Origin: an uncultured Rhodospirillaceae bacterium
Lineage (GTDB): Bacteria > Pseudomonadota > Alphaproteobacteria > RF32 > CAG-239
DNA: 15,659 nucleotides
Assembly (NCBI GenBank): GCA_900313185.1
Contig: OMQI01000035.1
Location: forward strand, 1 to 15,659
Direction of reading: 5' to 3'
This document shows, piece after piece, positions 1-7,740 of this stretch (position 1 is the stretch's first letter; each line of letters starts with the position of its first letter). The notes below the pieces were generated by a model that did not search any database, had not been told where the DNA came from, and was given only the letters and a program-made list of their open reading frames with translations. Both the position numbers and the translations under genes were made by a program.

Positions 1-678
1 AACACGTCTCGGTACATATTGTATCTTCATCGTAGCACGATATTTAATGGTTTTTGGTGTATACGAAGACGGTAAATAATAATCAACACTATATACTACT
101 TGCCACAAAGCATCCTCAATTTCGTTAACCGTAATAATTTTCACATTACTGGTTAAGCCATCCTGTTTCATTCTTTGCATAAATTTGTTGCCGGTAACTT
201 TGAGGAAATCCTGATACACAATCGGAGAAGACATCTCCTGCAAATCACCGCCGTTTTGCCAACGTGACTGCATCTCTTCAATATCCGGCAATAATGTGGT
301 ACGCAATAAAACATATTGTCTCACAAATGTTTCCGTAATGGATTTTTGCGATTCCATATCCTTGCTATAAGGAATAATCCGATATACTTGCTCTTCTTTA
401 TTTGACAAAGTCAACAAATACGGTTCAACACGATAAAGCGGCAAAATATTCGTCACCGTTAAAATCAATAGCAAATTACAACAAATACTTATAGCAGTAA
501 CCACAGCAAAAGCACGAGCTGTCCACAAATATCTTTTTTCACTGGCATTTACTACAAAGGAATCTTCGCTCTGATTCAAACGCTGACTCGTTGCAGAACG
601 CTGTGCCATAGCGCTTCTAGTTTGTTCCGAACCGATAAGTCGCTGTTGTGTACTGTTTATACCGAGTTGATCCGCCAT
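1..678 (-). CDS. virB8: VirB8-like T4SS inner-membrane protein (second copy, 3' end cut by window)
   Basis: The 226 visible residues show a cytoplasmic N-terminus rich in Gln and Ser (1-52), one membrane segment (about 54-76) and a periplasmic domain. The domain contains a run matching the neighbouring VirB8-like protein: ETFVRQYVLLRTTLLPD followed by EEM and SRW (about 116-140). VirB8 is a bitopic assembly factor whose periplasmic domain dimerises and contacts other T4SS parts. The gene is open at position 1, so the NPxG motif expected near the C-terminus is outside the window. The ATG at 678 is preceded by an AAGGAAAA ribosome site, 15 bp after the lipoprotein gene. The topology and shared motif make the family call good; which VirB8 copy does the canonical job cannot be told. 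TrbF is an equivalent family name. Confidence 0.85.
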   Translation of the reverse strand, partial: MADQLGINSTQQRLIGSEQTRSAMAQRSATSQRLNQSEDSFVVNASEKRYLWTARAFAVVTAISICCNLLLILTVTNILPLYRVEPYLLTLSNKEEQVYRIIPYSKDMESQKSITETFVRQYVLLRTTLLPDIEEMQSRWQNGGDLQEMSSPIVYQDFLKVTGNKFMQRMKQDGLTSNVKIITVNEIEDALWQVVYSVDYYLPSSYTPKTIKYRATMKIQYVPRRV

Positions 679-693
679 TATATTTTCCTTAAC

Positions 694-882
694 TTAAATT
701 GTTTCCCAAAACCAATCCGGAACATTTTTTATCACTTCAATCTGCATACAAGCGCACGGCGATAATTTCAACTCGTTTATATCTTTACCGATACCCACCG
801 CTTCCGGCTCGTAATAAGAGCCGAATAAGCTGCAAGCCGATAAAATCAAAAAAGCAACAAAAATCAAAATTTTTTTATACAT
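694..882 (-). CDS. Small lipoprotein in the VirB7 position
   Basis: This 62-residue protein starts with a lipoprotein signal peptide: MYKK, a hydrophobic stretch, then the lipobox LSAC with the acylated cysteine at 17. The mature part is about 45 residues, contains a CAC pair (43, 45), and ends in an aromatic VPDWFWET segment (54-61). Mature length and position between two virB8-like genes match VirB7, the small outer-membrane lipoprotein that stabilises VirB9 in the T4SS core complex. No sequence motif diagnostic for VirB7 was recognised, so the role rests on context. CAC could form a disulfide with a partner, as VirB7 does with VirB9 in Agrobacterium. The ATG at 882 lies 7 bases after an out-of-frame ATG at 889; a weak GGAAAG site precedes both. 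The stop is 15 bp from the next gene. Confidence 0.7.
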   Translation of the reverse strand: MYKKILIFVAFLILSACSLFGSYYEPEAVGIGKDINELKLSPCACMQIEVIKNVPDWFWETI

Positions 883-907
883 TTTTCATTTCTTTCCGTT
901 TTTTCGT

Positions 908-973
908 TTAATCGTGCATAACCATCTGCACCAAAGGATTTTCCTTGCTTTCACACACTACGACGAAAGACAA
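908..973 (-). CDS. Possible 21-codon small ORF with strong ribosome site
   Basis: In the 146-bp gap between the first virB8-like gene and the lipoprotein gene, an AAAGGAG sequence (985-979) lies 5 nt before a TTG. That TTG opens a frame of 21 codons ending in TAA at 908-910. The predicted peptide is L/M-SFVVVCESKENPLVQMVMHD. It has no recognisable relative. The strong ribosome site is otherwise unexplained, because it is too far (about 97 nt) from the lipoprotein ATG to serve it. It could be a real small protein, a leader peptide, or the remnant of a decayed gene. A non-ATG start and the small size keep confidence low. Confidence 0.3.
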   Translation of the reverse strand: MSFVVVCESKENPLVQMVMHD

Positions 974-987
974 AGATACTCCTTTGG
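931..987 (-). promoter_or_regulatory. Inverted repeat that could mask the small-ORF ribosome site
   Basis: On the transcript, CCAAAGGA (987-980), which contains most of the AAAGGAG ribosome site, is perfectly complementary over 8 bases to TCCTTTGG (938-931) inside the small ORF. A competing local hairpin, CAAAG-GAGTAT-CTTTG (986-971), also includes the ribosome site. Such alternatives resemble translation-attenuation switches, but an 8-bp repeat can arise by chance in a gap of this size, and no regulator is known here. Confidence 0.25.
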
Positions 988-1028
988 GTAGTATAATAAA
1001 ATAAAAAGATTAAAATAAATTAAACAAA

Positions 1029-1784
1029 TTACTCTCTTATCTCGCTCTGATTATATTTAATAACCGTAAAACCGAGCGGATTAATTAAACGTGCCCTGAA
1101 CATTCTGCGTTCTGGAATAAACTTAGGAGTTATAGAGGCTTTATAACGTTGTGTTTTGAGAGTTAATGACCCATTTCTACTGCGATCTTTCGATAAATTG
1201 TAAACCGTAAATATCACCGACCAAGCCGGACTGGTTTCCTCTTTTTCCATTTCATCAATTTGCACTTCACTTGAGTATCCGTCATCAAACATTTTATCGA
1301 TAGATTCGGCGTTCATACCCACAAAATTGGCATAAACAGCCGGCATTGATAAACTATGCACAATTCCCCCCGGCCCCCAACGTGTCCGCATCTCCTGCTC
1401 ATCATTAATTACTGTATTACGCATAATAACATACTGTTTGATGAACATTTCCGTAAATTGGCGAATTGACGGCATCTTTGTACTGATTGCTTCATATCGC
1501 ACCATACTGTCTGAATCGCTCTGTTTTATCAAAAGAAGCGGTTCAACAATAATTTCCGGAGCTAATCTGAATATTACCAATGATGAACTCAAAAAAAAGC
1601 TTAATGATACTATACAGCAAAGCATAACCAAACGTGATAACCAACGAAAATATACTTCTTTCGAGGATTTATCAGCTTCGCTGAGTTCCGACAAAAACTG
1701 TACCGGTTGCTCATTCTGCTTTGGAGCAGGAGCATTTCCGGTTATCAGTTTTTTCTTTACTTGTATTCTTCCTAACTCAACCAA
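1029..1784 (-). CDS. virB8: VirB8-like T4SS inner-membrane protein (first copy)
   Basis: This 251-residue protein has VirB8 architecture: a cytoplasmic N-terminus (1-48), one membrane segment (about 51-72) and a periplasmic domain. The domain carries FIKQYVIMRNTVIND plus EEM-like and RW residues (114-136), shared with the second VirB8-like protein, and an NPLGF sequence (235-239) matching the conserved NPxG motif of VirB8. VirB8 nucleates T4SS assembly in the inner membrane. The start is uncertain. TTG at 1784 is the best in-frame candidate, with only a weak GGTGA upstream, and the frame opens at 1799 after a stop. An ATG at 1795 is out of frame and soon terminates. The gene begins 11 bp after the giant-protein gene, so reinitiation after that stop is plausible. 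The two VirB8 copies are clearly divergent, so this is an old duplication or separate recruitment, not a recent copy. Confidence 0.88.
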   Translation of the reverse strand: MVELGRIQVKKKLITGNAPAPKQNEQPVQFLSELSEADKSSKEVYFRWLSRLVMLCCIVSLSFFLSSSLVIFRLAPEIIVEPLLLIKQSDSDSMVRYEAISTKMPSIRQFTEMFIKQYVIMRNTVINDEQEMRTRWGPGGIVHSLSMPAVYANFVGMNAESIDKMFDDGYSSEVQIDEMEKEETSPAWSVIFTVYNLSKDRSRNGSLTLKTQRYKASITPKFIPERRMFRARLINPLGFTVIKYNQSEIRE

Positions 1785-1795
1785 TTTATCACCAT

Positions 1796-4700
1796 CTACT
1801 TATACGGATGTACTTCACAGAACGGAGGCTGTAAATCTCTCAAACGACGTTGATGAGCCTCATCTCCCATTTTTTCGTATTCATCACCCACCGAATTATC
1901 AGCGCTTTGATTGGCTATTCTGGATTTAACTTGATTAATATCCTCGCCGCCGTTTAGGTGAATAATTTCATCGCCATCTGCACGCAAAACAGCAATAGTC
2001 TTCAACAAAGTTTCTGTTTTATTTTTAACCGTATCGGAAATACCCTTAACTTTCTGAATCTCTGTCTCGGCTTTATTTAAGTATATTTGCTTTTGCTCAT
2101 CTAAAGCCTCATAAGCTTGTTGATAATCCTCCTCATTCAACAGGTTGAACTCATCAGATACAATAACGCTTGTACCATAAAAAGCATCCCGCAAATTATC
2201 CAGTATCTCATCTATTTGGTTCTGAACTTTCATTAAGGACTCACGTGCAATCGCTTCTTGTTCAACCTGATTTAAATAATCCCCGAACTGGTTACGATCC
2301 AATAGCGTACGATTTGCCATATAGAATACAGCATCTTTACTCTTATCTTCTCCCAACTCCTCGGTTTCGGAAATAATATTCACCGCTCTTTGTAAGGTAG
2401 AGTTAAATGTCAGCTTTCTTGGTACTTTTTTCATATCGACCGGTATACCGTGACCAAATAAAGCGTGAACAATATTATTATTAGCATCAGGAACATAACC
2501 TAAAATAGTACCCAACTCACTGGTTTCACTGATTTTTCCTTCTCCACTTACCGATATACCGTGAGGAGGACTACCATCTGCTGCAAAATCAAATACTCTG
2601 CCGCTTTTAATCAGCAACCCTTTACAAGGAACTTTTGTATATGAACCTTTATCCGGTGTCTGATTTATGGTATATCCGAAATCATTTATTACCAGTCTGA
2701 AACCTACCAATTTAGCCACGGCAGAAGCATCTATTACATTGTCATCAATGTAACAAGGGAAACTACCCGAACGCAGATAACTCTTATCAGGATTACCACG
2801 AACATCATCGCCCACTTCTTTACTTCCCAGCAATCTGGTCAAATTAAATTGTTTTTGACCATAGGTATGGCGTCTCAAAACATATTTCCATATCTCAGGG
2901 AATGTTCCGGCAATGTTATCTTTGCTATCCAAATCTTTCTGAGCTTCTTGTTGGGTAGATTGCATATCTTCTCCCAATTTCAAGAATCCCTCGGATGTTA
3001 TGGTAATATCAGAGCTGCTCGGATTGTCCATATTACCGTCTTCATAATACTTCTCAATACTCTCATAATCAGCAATATCAAAGTGGAAAATTTCACGCAT
3101 CGGAGCCGACGAAAATGCCACCGGAGGCGTCGGAGCTTTCAAGTCATCTATTACTCCTACTCCACCTACAAAGTAGTTTATTAAACCACTGTCATCTCGG
3201 CTTACATCCGGTGTGGTACAATTAACCGAATCACACATATCACCAAACACTTTTGCTGCTATCGGTTCGGATGGAACTCCTTCTATTGCACAATCACCGA
3301 TACTCTTCATCTTATCAATCATTGAGCTATGCTCTCCCGTAACTTGAGAAGCATATTCGTTATAATATATGCGACCACTGTTCCTTAACGCTTCCATTCC
3401 TTGTTCTTTAGTATCTAACGCAATCTGTGCAGCTTTTCCACGTAAGCAAGCAATCATTTGTCCAGCACCGCTCGCCGCAATGGTCGGCAAAGTAATCGAA
3501 ATTTCTTCACCATATTTGCTGGACAACTCTTCCGAAAGTTTTTCTGCCGCATCATTTATAGCCGTTTCTATAACCGAAGTAACATCTTCATCTTTCAGCA
3601 AAACTCCCTGCTCAAGATACTCGTATATCTTATCGCTAAATGCACTTTTGGCATCTTCTTCAGCCTTACTATACTCCTTAATAAAGTTACGACGCTCATT
3701 TTCAATTTCTTCTTTCTTTTGCTTAAGCAATTTAGCAAGCATCTGAGAACTTTTTTCCAATGTTTGTGCTTCTTTTTCTTTTATTTTCAATTCCTCTTCG
3801 GCACTTTTTCTCATTTCAGAGCTACTAGTTTTCATCTCTGCAAATTTTTTATTTGCCGGTGAAGCGGACAAATCAACCGGAGTTTTATATTTCTTCGCCA
3901 ATTCTTTGTTGGATTCGTCATTTTCTTTGGTTGCTCTGTCTGTATTGGTAGAAGATGCAATCTTACCTCCTGCATTATTATATGCCTGATTGGCAGCGTC
4001 CAAATTCTTATTGGTTTGTCCCAACTGTTTTTGTAACTGCTCTTTTTCTGACAGCAATTTTTTCATTTTTTCATTATGTTCGGCTTTTAAGGACTCCAAT
4101 TTTGCGGTCTCCGCATCAATAATAGCGTCAATATCCGCTTTAGCTCCGTCTTTCACATCAGTGAACTTATACTTGACTGTTTCTATAGCATCGGCAATAA
4201 CGCTTTTTTGTTGTTCCTTATCAACCGTAACTTCTAACTTAACATTACCTAAAGCATCCAATACTTTTTCAACAATTTCTTTATACTCAAACACATCATT
4301 TATGGCTTCGGCAGCACTCATTATCCCATTCGGCATCGGTGCTCTTTCCATATATTGAGCAATATTATCATACTTACCGTCAATATATTGGTCATAAAAC
4401 TCTTTCTGATCGTTCCACAACGGAAACTTATTTTTGCGTGTTCCGAATTTAGGGTGGGCACTATCCAAATCGGCAGAAATAACATTAGCCATAGTTGCTC
4501 CCCATATCCAATTCATCAGATGACCTTTACGGGTTTCATCAGCTAAACTTTCCGCTTTTGACGGATCTTTTAAATTTTCATCAGCTTCCTGATCATCACG
4601 AGTTGTGCTAACTTTAGACTGAAGCGAACTTGCACTTGGTAAAACATCAGAGGCATTGGCATTATCTCTTCTCATCATAGCTGAATCGTCACGACCGGTA

Positions 4701-6445
4701 ACGTAAGTTTCCTTATCGCCGGAAACCTCATCGCCCCCTTCTATCTTAACCTGAGCTGTGTATGATTTATCCGAAGTTTTTTCCGTCTCTACCGCAGTTT
4801 TTTCATCACCTTCCTTAAGATAAGCCTGCGTTTCTTGCAGAGCATCTGCTGTTTTACCCTCATTGTAATATGCTAACAACAATCCGGCAACACCTTTATC
4901 CATATCGCTATCTTCCAATTTTTGAATAAAGCATTTATGCTGCGAATCATCCGGACATATATCATCAAACAGCCCTTTACTTTCACTTCCATCGCTAACT
5001 TCTTTTTCCGGAGTATAGTGGCAATATATAGTGCCTTGATCAAAGTAGTCACATCCCTCACCAAACCAAGCTTTAGCCGGATTTTGATAATGCGGTTCCA
5101 AATATCCTTTGATGCACTCACCGGAATCTTGTAAATACTCTATTGTCTTGTCGTGATATTCCTCAGCCTCTTTCAATGTCTTGAATGTTTTACGATAATC
5201 CGGAAGCATTTGTTTCATATTATGATAAACCAAGGCATCATTCAAAGCCTTCTTGGTTTCTTCCAAAACCTGCATACTGGCAAGATCGTCTTTCTTGTCA
5301 TCTAAAACAGTTTCAAAGCCTTTAGCTTCATCCATGGTTTCAAAATTACCCGCCAATGTATTATCACGGTTGGACATACTTTTTTCATATTTAGAAAACT
5401 CTTCCAAATCCTCATCGCTGAGTTCTTCATCGGCAAATGCGAAGGAATCCGTCAATGTGCTATATGCCATATAGCTCTTTTGCGGCAAATATTTATCCAT
5501 TAAGAAAGCACCTTTATCTTCCTTGTCTTCGTTTTCTTTAGCCGCTCTGATTTTAGCCAATGTATCAATACCCATAACCGCTTCATACTGATATTGCATA
5601 TAGACAAGCATTTCATTATAGCGCATAATCTTGTCATACATACGGGCTATCTGCAAACTGGTTTTCCATGGACATACCTTATCTTCATCGGTACTTGCCC
5701 CTTCCGTCGGTTGGTCTCCCGAAGGTGCGGCGTCGCCACCGTCTTTACTCGGTTCGCAACCCATCATACCTATCAAATCACAATATTGTCCTTGCATAAA
5801 GCATTGTTCAACCAAGCTTATCTGCAACATCATTCCCATGTCTTTTAAGTCTTTAAATTCCGTACTGACATCACCATCACCTAAAGATGCTGCCAACTCG
5901 CACCCTTTTCCCTTAGCGCCGCAGAGCTCTTTCATCATCTCGTTAGAAGTAATATACATTTCAAGAGCGGTATCGGTTTTAATGGCATCACCTTTTCGCT
6001 GATATGCTTTTTTAATCTTACTTTTAGTCGATGGATACTGCAAAAACAGATTAACGAAATCGACTTTAACAGTATCTTCTTTTTTAACATCTACCCCATC
6101 ACGTTTGCTGGCCAAAATAGTACGAGAATAAGATATAACCTTTTTACGTGCCGATAATTTTTGGGTTGCCCAATTAAGTGCCATATTACCTAAATTGGCG
6201 ACATACGCCGACAATGCCTGCTTAATTTTAGTTACATCTGTCATTTCCTTTAAACGATTCTTGGCATCTTTGACCTGATCAACGGTATTATAGGCCCAAT
6301 CAATCGCCGGAGGAATACACATAACGCAAAATTGCGGAGAAAACGGAATCAGAGGCGTAAAATCCGGCCACACAAATGCTTGCACATTGCGGTTAAGACA
6401 AAGGCAAGTCATTAAAACGGATATAAAATAAACTATTTTCTTCAT
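1796..6445 (-). CDS. Giant exported cysteine-rich coiled-coil protein (1549 aa)
   Basis: Not recognised as a known family. A signal peptide (1-23, ending VQA) is followed by 1526 residues with no further membrane segment, so it should act in the periplasm or outside the cell. The mature chain has 20 cysteines in clusters: CVMC (40-43), eight more Cys between 175 and 465 including 215/222/230, then 475, 497, 505, a group at 1000-1076, and 1231, 1274, 1543. Disulfide bonding is likely. Residues about 770-935 are Lys/Glu-rich and predicted long coiled coil; 230-260 and 550-640 are low-complexity and acidic. Residues about 1180-1345 look globular, rich in Gly and hydrophobics. A second helical segment covers about 1385-1490. 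The start has a GAGAGG site 6 nt upstream and lies 12 bp after the preceding gene. Giant extended VirB6 proteins occur in Rickettsiales, but those are polytopic, which this is not. A surface, scaffold or substrate role is inference from context. Confidence 0.8.
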   Translation of the reverse strand: MKKIVYFISVLMTCLCLNRNVQAFVWPDFTPLIPFSPQFCVMCIPPAIDWAYNTVDQVKDAKNRLKEMTDVTKIKQALSAYVANLGNMALNWATQKLSARKKVISYSRTILASKRDGVDVKKEDTVKVDFVNLFLQYPSTKSKIKKAYQRKGDAIKTDTALEMYITSNEMMKELCGAKGKGCELAASLGDGDVSTEFKDLKDMGMMLQISLVEQCFMQGQYCDLIGMMGCEPSKDGGDAAPSGDQPTEGASTDEDKVCPWKTSLQIARMYDKIMRYNEMLVYMQYQYEAVMGIDTLAKIRAAKENEDKEDKGAFLMDKYLPQKSYMAYSTLTDSFAFADEELSDEDLEEFSKYEKSMSNRDNTLAGNFETMDEAKGFETVLDDKKDDLASMQVLEETKKALNDALVYHNMKQMLPDYRKTFKTLKEAEEYHDKTIEYLQDSGECIKGYLEPHYQNPAKAWFGEGCDYFDQGTIYCHYTPEKEVSDGSESKGLFDDICPDDSQHKCFIQKLEDSDMDKGVAGLLLAYYNEGKTADALQETQAYLKEGDEKTAVETEKTSDKSYTAQVKIEGGDEVSGDKETYVTGRDDSAMMRRDNANASDVLPSASSLQSKVSTTRDDQEADENLKDPSKAESLADETRKGHLMNWIWGATMANVISADLDSAHPKFGTRKNKFPLWNDQKEFYDQYIDGKYDNIAQYMERAPMPNGIMSAAEAINDVFEYKEIVEKVLDALGNVKLEVTVDKEQQKSVIADAIETVKYKFTDVKDGAKADIDAIIDAETAKLESLKAEHNEKMKKLLSEKEQLQKQLGQTNKNLDAANQAYNNAGGKIASSTNTDRATKENDESNKELAKKYKTPVDLSASPANKKFAEMKTSSSEMRKSAEEELKIKEKEAQTLEKSSQMLAKLLKQKKEEIENERRNFIKEYSKAEEDAKSAFSDKIYEYLEQGVLLKDEDVTSVIETAINDAAEKLSEELSSKYGEEISITLPTIAASGAGQMIACLRGKAAQIALDTKEQGMEALRNSGRIYYNEYASQVTGEHSSMIDKMKSIGDCAIEGVPSEPIAAKVFGDMCDSVNCTTPDVSRDDSGLINYFVGGVGVIDDLKAPTPPVAFSSAPMREIFHFDIADYESIEKYYEDGNMDNPSSSDITITSEGFLKLGEDMQSTQQEAQKDLDSKDNIAGTFPEIWKYVLRRHTYGQKQFNLTRLLGSKEVGDDVRGNPDKSYLRSGSFPCYIDDNVIDASAVAKLVGFRLVINDFGYTINQTPDKGSYTKVPCKGLLIKSGRVFDFAADGSPPHGISVSGEGKISETSELGTILGYVPDANNNIVHALFGHGIPVDMKKVPRKLTFNSTLQRAVNIISETEELGEDKSKDAVFYMANRTLLDRNQFGDYLNQVEQEAIARESLMKVQNQIDEILDNLRDAFYGTSVIVSDEFNLLNEEDYQQAYEALDEQKQIYLNKAETEIQKVKGISDTVKNKTETLLKTIAVLRADGDEIIHLNGGEDINQVKSRIANQSADNSVGDEYEKMGDEAHQRRLRDLQPPFCEVHPYK

Positions 6446-6457
6446 TTCACACCTCTC

Positions 6458-7723
6458 TTAAAAACCCTTAAAGTTCATCATTGCATCACCAATTGCTCCT
6501 GATGCCATCCCCTTTAAATTCGTTTTCATATCATCTTTGGTCAAAACATAATCATCAAGGTTAAATTTCGTATAATCTCGGCTGTAATCCGGTAGTTTAT
6601 ACATATCCGACCAATTTTGAATTTCCAACGACGCTTCCTGACGAATCTGAGCCAATAACATTTCCATATATTGTGCTGCTATCTTAGCAAGCTGTATATC
6701 CACACAAACACGCATCGCACTACCGCCGAACAAGGCTTGAGCTTCACCACTTGCCTGCATACATCCTTTTATAGTATTTTCGGTATTCTCTATACTATTA
6801 TAAGTATCAACTATAACTTTAAGTATATTTTTCTCGGACTTATAATATTCTTCCTGACGAGCACGACGAATCTTTGCCAGATTTTCCGAGGTTCCGAAAT
6901 CATATTTACCCAAGAATAATTTATCCATACTGGCCGCATATAAAGCATCCGTCTCTTCTTCTTCCGTCTTTAGAGTAAACAATGACATAGCCTCGGCATT
7001 CAGCTTTTTGAGTACATCTTCTTGAGATATTTTACCGCTGTAACTAGCCATTAAATCCTGCATAGCCACCATTTTTTCTTGTACTTTCTTTTGGGCTGCG
7101 GTTTCTTCATCAAGTTTGTTACTAAGTACTGTTTCTTGCTCTTTCAATTCAGATATACGTTTGGCAAGTTCATCGAGTTCTGCCGCCAATTCTTCGGATT
7201 TTAAAGTGGCATTAAGTTCATTCTTGGCATTCCACTCCGATTGCAATTTAGCAACTTGAACCTCTATTGCCGTACGTTTATCGTGTCTTAATTTATCAGT
7301 GGTATTTGCCATATCTCTTGATTGAGCCACTAAAGTAGCAAAATCAAGCTTATAATTACCCAGTTCTGATTTTATGGCATCTGTAAAACCGCTTAAGCTG
7401 AAATCACCGGCATTATACTGACCTTTAGCCACGCTGACAACAATACCGGCTCCCGGCTCTACTACATATTGCTTAAATAATGCCGCACCTTCCGTTCCCA
7501 GCGTTTTTTCAAGAAAAGCTTCAGCCTTTTTGGTCCACTTTTCTTTCTCTTTTAAAATCTTTGTCTGAATATCTTCGTATTTTTCTTTAACTCTCTGAAT
7601 CTTGTTTACAATATCGGCTGCCGGACCGGTAGCTTCCAATTTGGTAACTGCCATTGCCGGAGTGATAACCGTCAGATAAGATACGGCTGCAAGTATCAAA
7701 ATCTTTTTATTATATTTCTTCAT
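6458..7723 (-). CDS. Exported helical protein, VirB5/TrbJ-like candidate
   Basis: This 421-residue protein has a typical signal peptide (MKKYNKK, hydrophobic core, cleavage after AMA at 25). The mature chain is almost entirely helical. A strongly charged coiled coil covers about 140-225. A C-terminal helical part (300-375) carries its only two cysteines (321 and 340) and a QYMEMLLAQIRQEASLEIQ run typical of VirB5/TrbJ-type pilus-tip proteins. VirB5 is usually about 200-270 residues, so this one is enlarged. Position after virB4 and among exported proteins supports a VirB5-like role, but no diagnostic motif was found. The frame extends 13 codons upstream to 7762, overlapping the previous gene. 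The start at 7723 is preferred because it begins the signal peptide and has a GGGAGG site 8 nt upstream. Confidence 0.7.
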   Translation of the reverse strand: MKKYNKKILILAAVSYLTVITPAMAVTKLEATGPAADIVNKIQRVKEKYEDIQTKILKEKEKWTKKAEAFLEKTLGTEGAALFKQYVVEPGAGIVVSVAKGQYNAGDFSLSGFTDAIKSELGNYKLDFATLVAQSRDMANTTDKLRHDKRTAIEVQVAKLQSEWNAKNELNATLKSEELAAELDELAKRISELKEQETVLSNKLDEETAAQKKVQEKMVAMQDLMASYSGKISQEDVLKKLNAEAMSLFTLKTEEEETDALYAASMDKLFLGKYDFGTSENLAKIRRARQEEYYKSEKNILKVIVDTYNSIENTENTIKGCMQASGEAQALFGGSAMRVCVDIQLAKIAAQYMEMLLAQIRQEASLEIQNWSDMYKLPDYSRDYTKFNLDDYVLTKDDMKTNLKGMASGAIGDAMMNFKGF

Positions 7724-7731
7724 ACTCTTAT

Positions 7732-7737
7732 CCTCCC
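7732..7737 (-). promoter_or_regulatory. Ribosome site fixing the start at 7723
   Basis: GGGAGG on the minus strand lies 8 nt before the ATG at 7723. It shows that the upstream in-frame start at 7762, which would overlap the preceding gene and spoil the signal peptide, is not the real one. Confidence 0.8.
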
Positions 7738-7740
7738 TTA

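Noticed and set aside
990..995. TATACT -10-like box upstream of the lipoprotein gene
   Set aside because: It has no acceptable -35 in a very AT-rich stretch, and a start 7 nt downstream would remove the AAAGGAG site of the small ORF.
1438..1929. Plus-strand 163-codon ORF
   Set aside because: It lies antisense across the first VirB8 gene and the end of the giant-protein gene, has no ribosome site, and has unconvincing composition.
4873..5121. Minus-strand 82-codon ORF within the giant gene
   Set aside because: It is an out-of-frame shadow inside a well-supported long gene.
1796..6445. Giant VirB6 of the Rickettsiales type
   Set aside because: No multi-spanning membrane region is present; only the signal peptide is hydrophobic.
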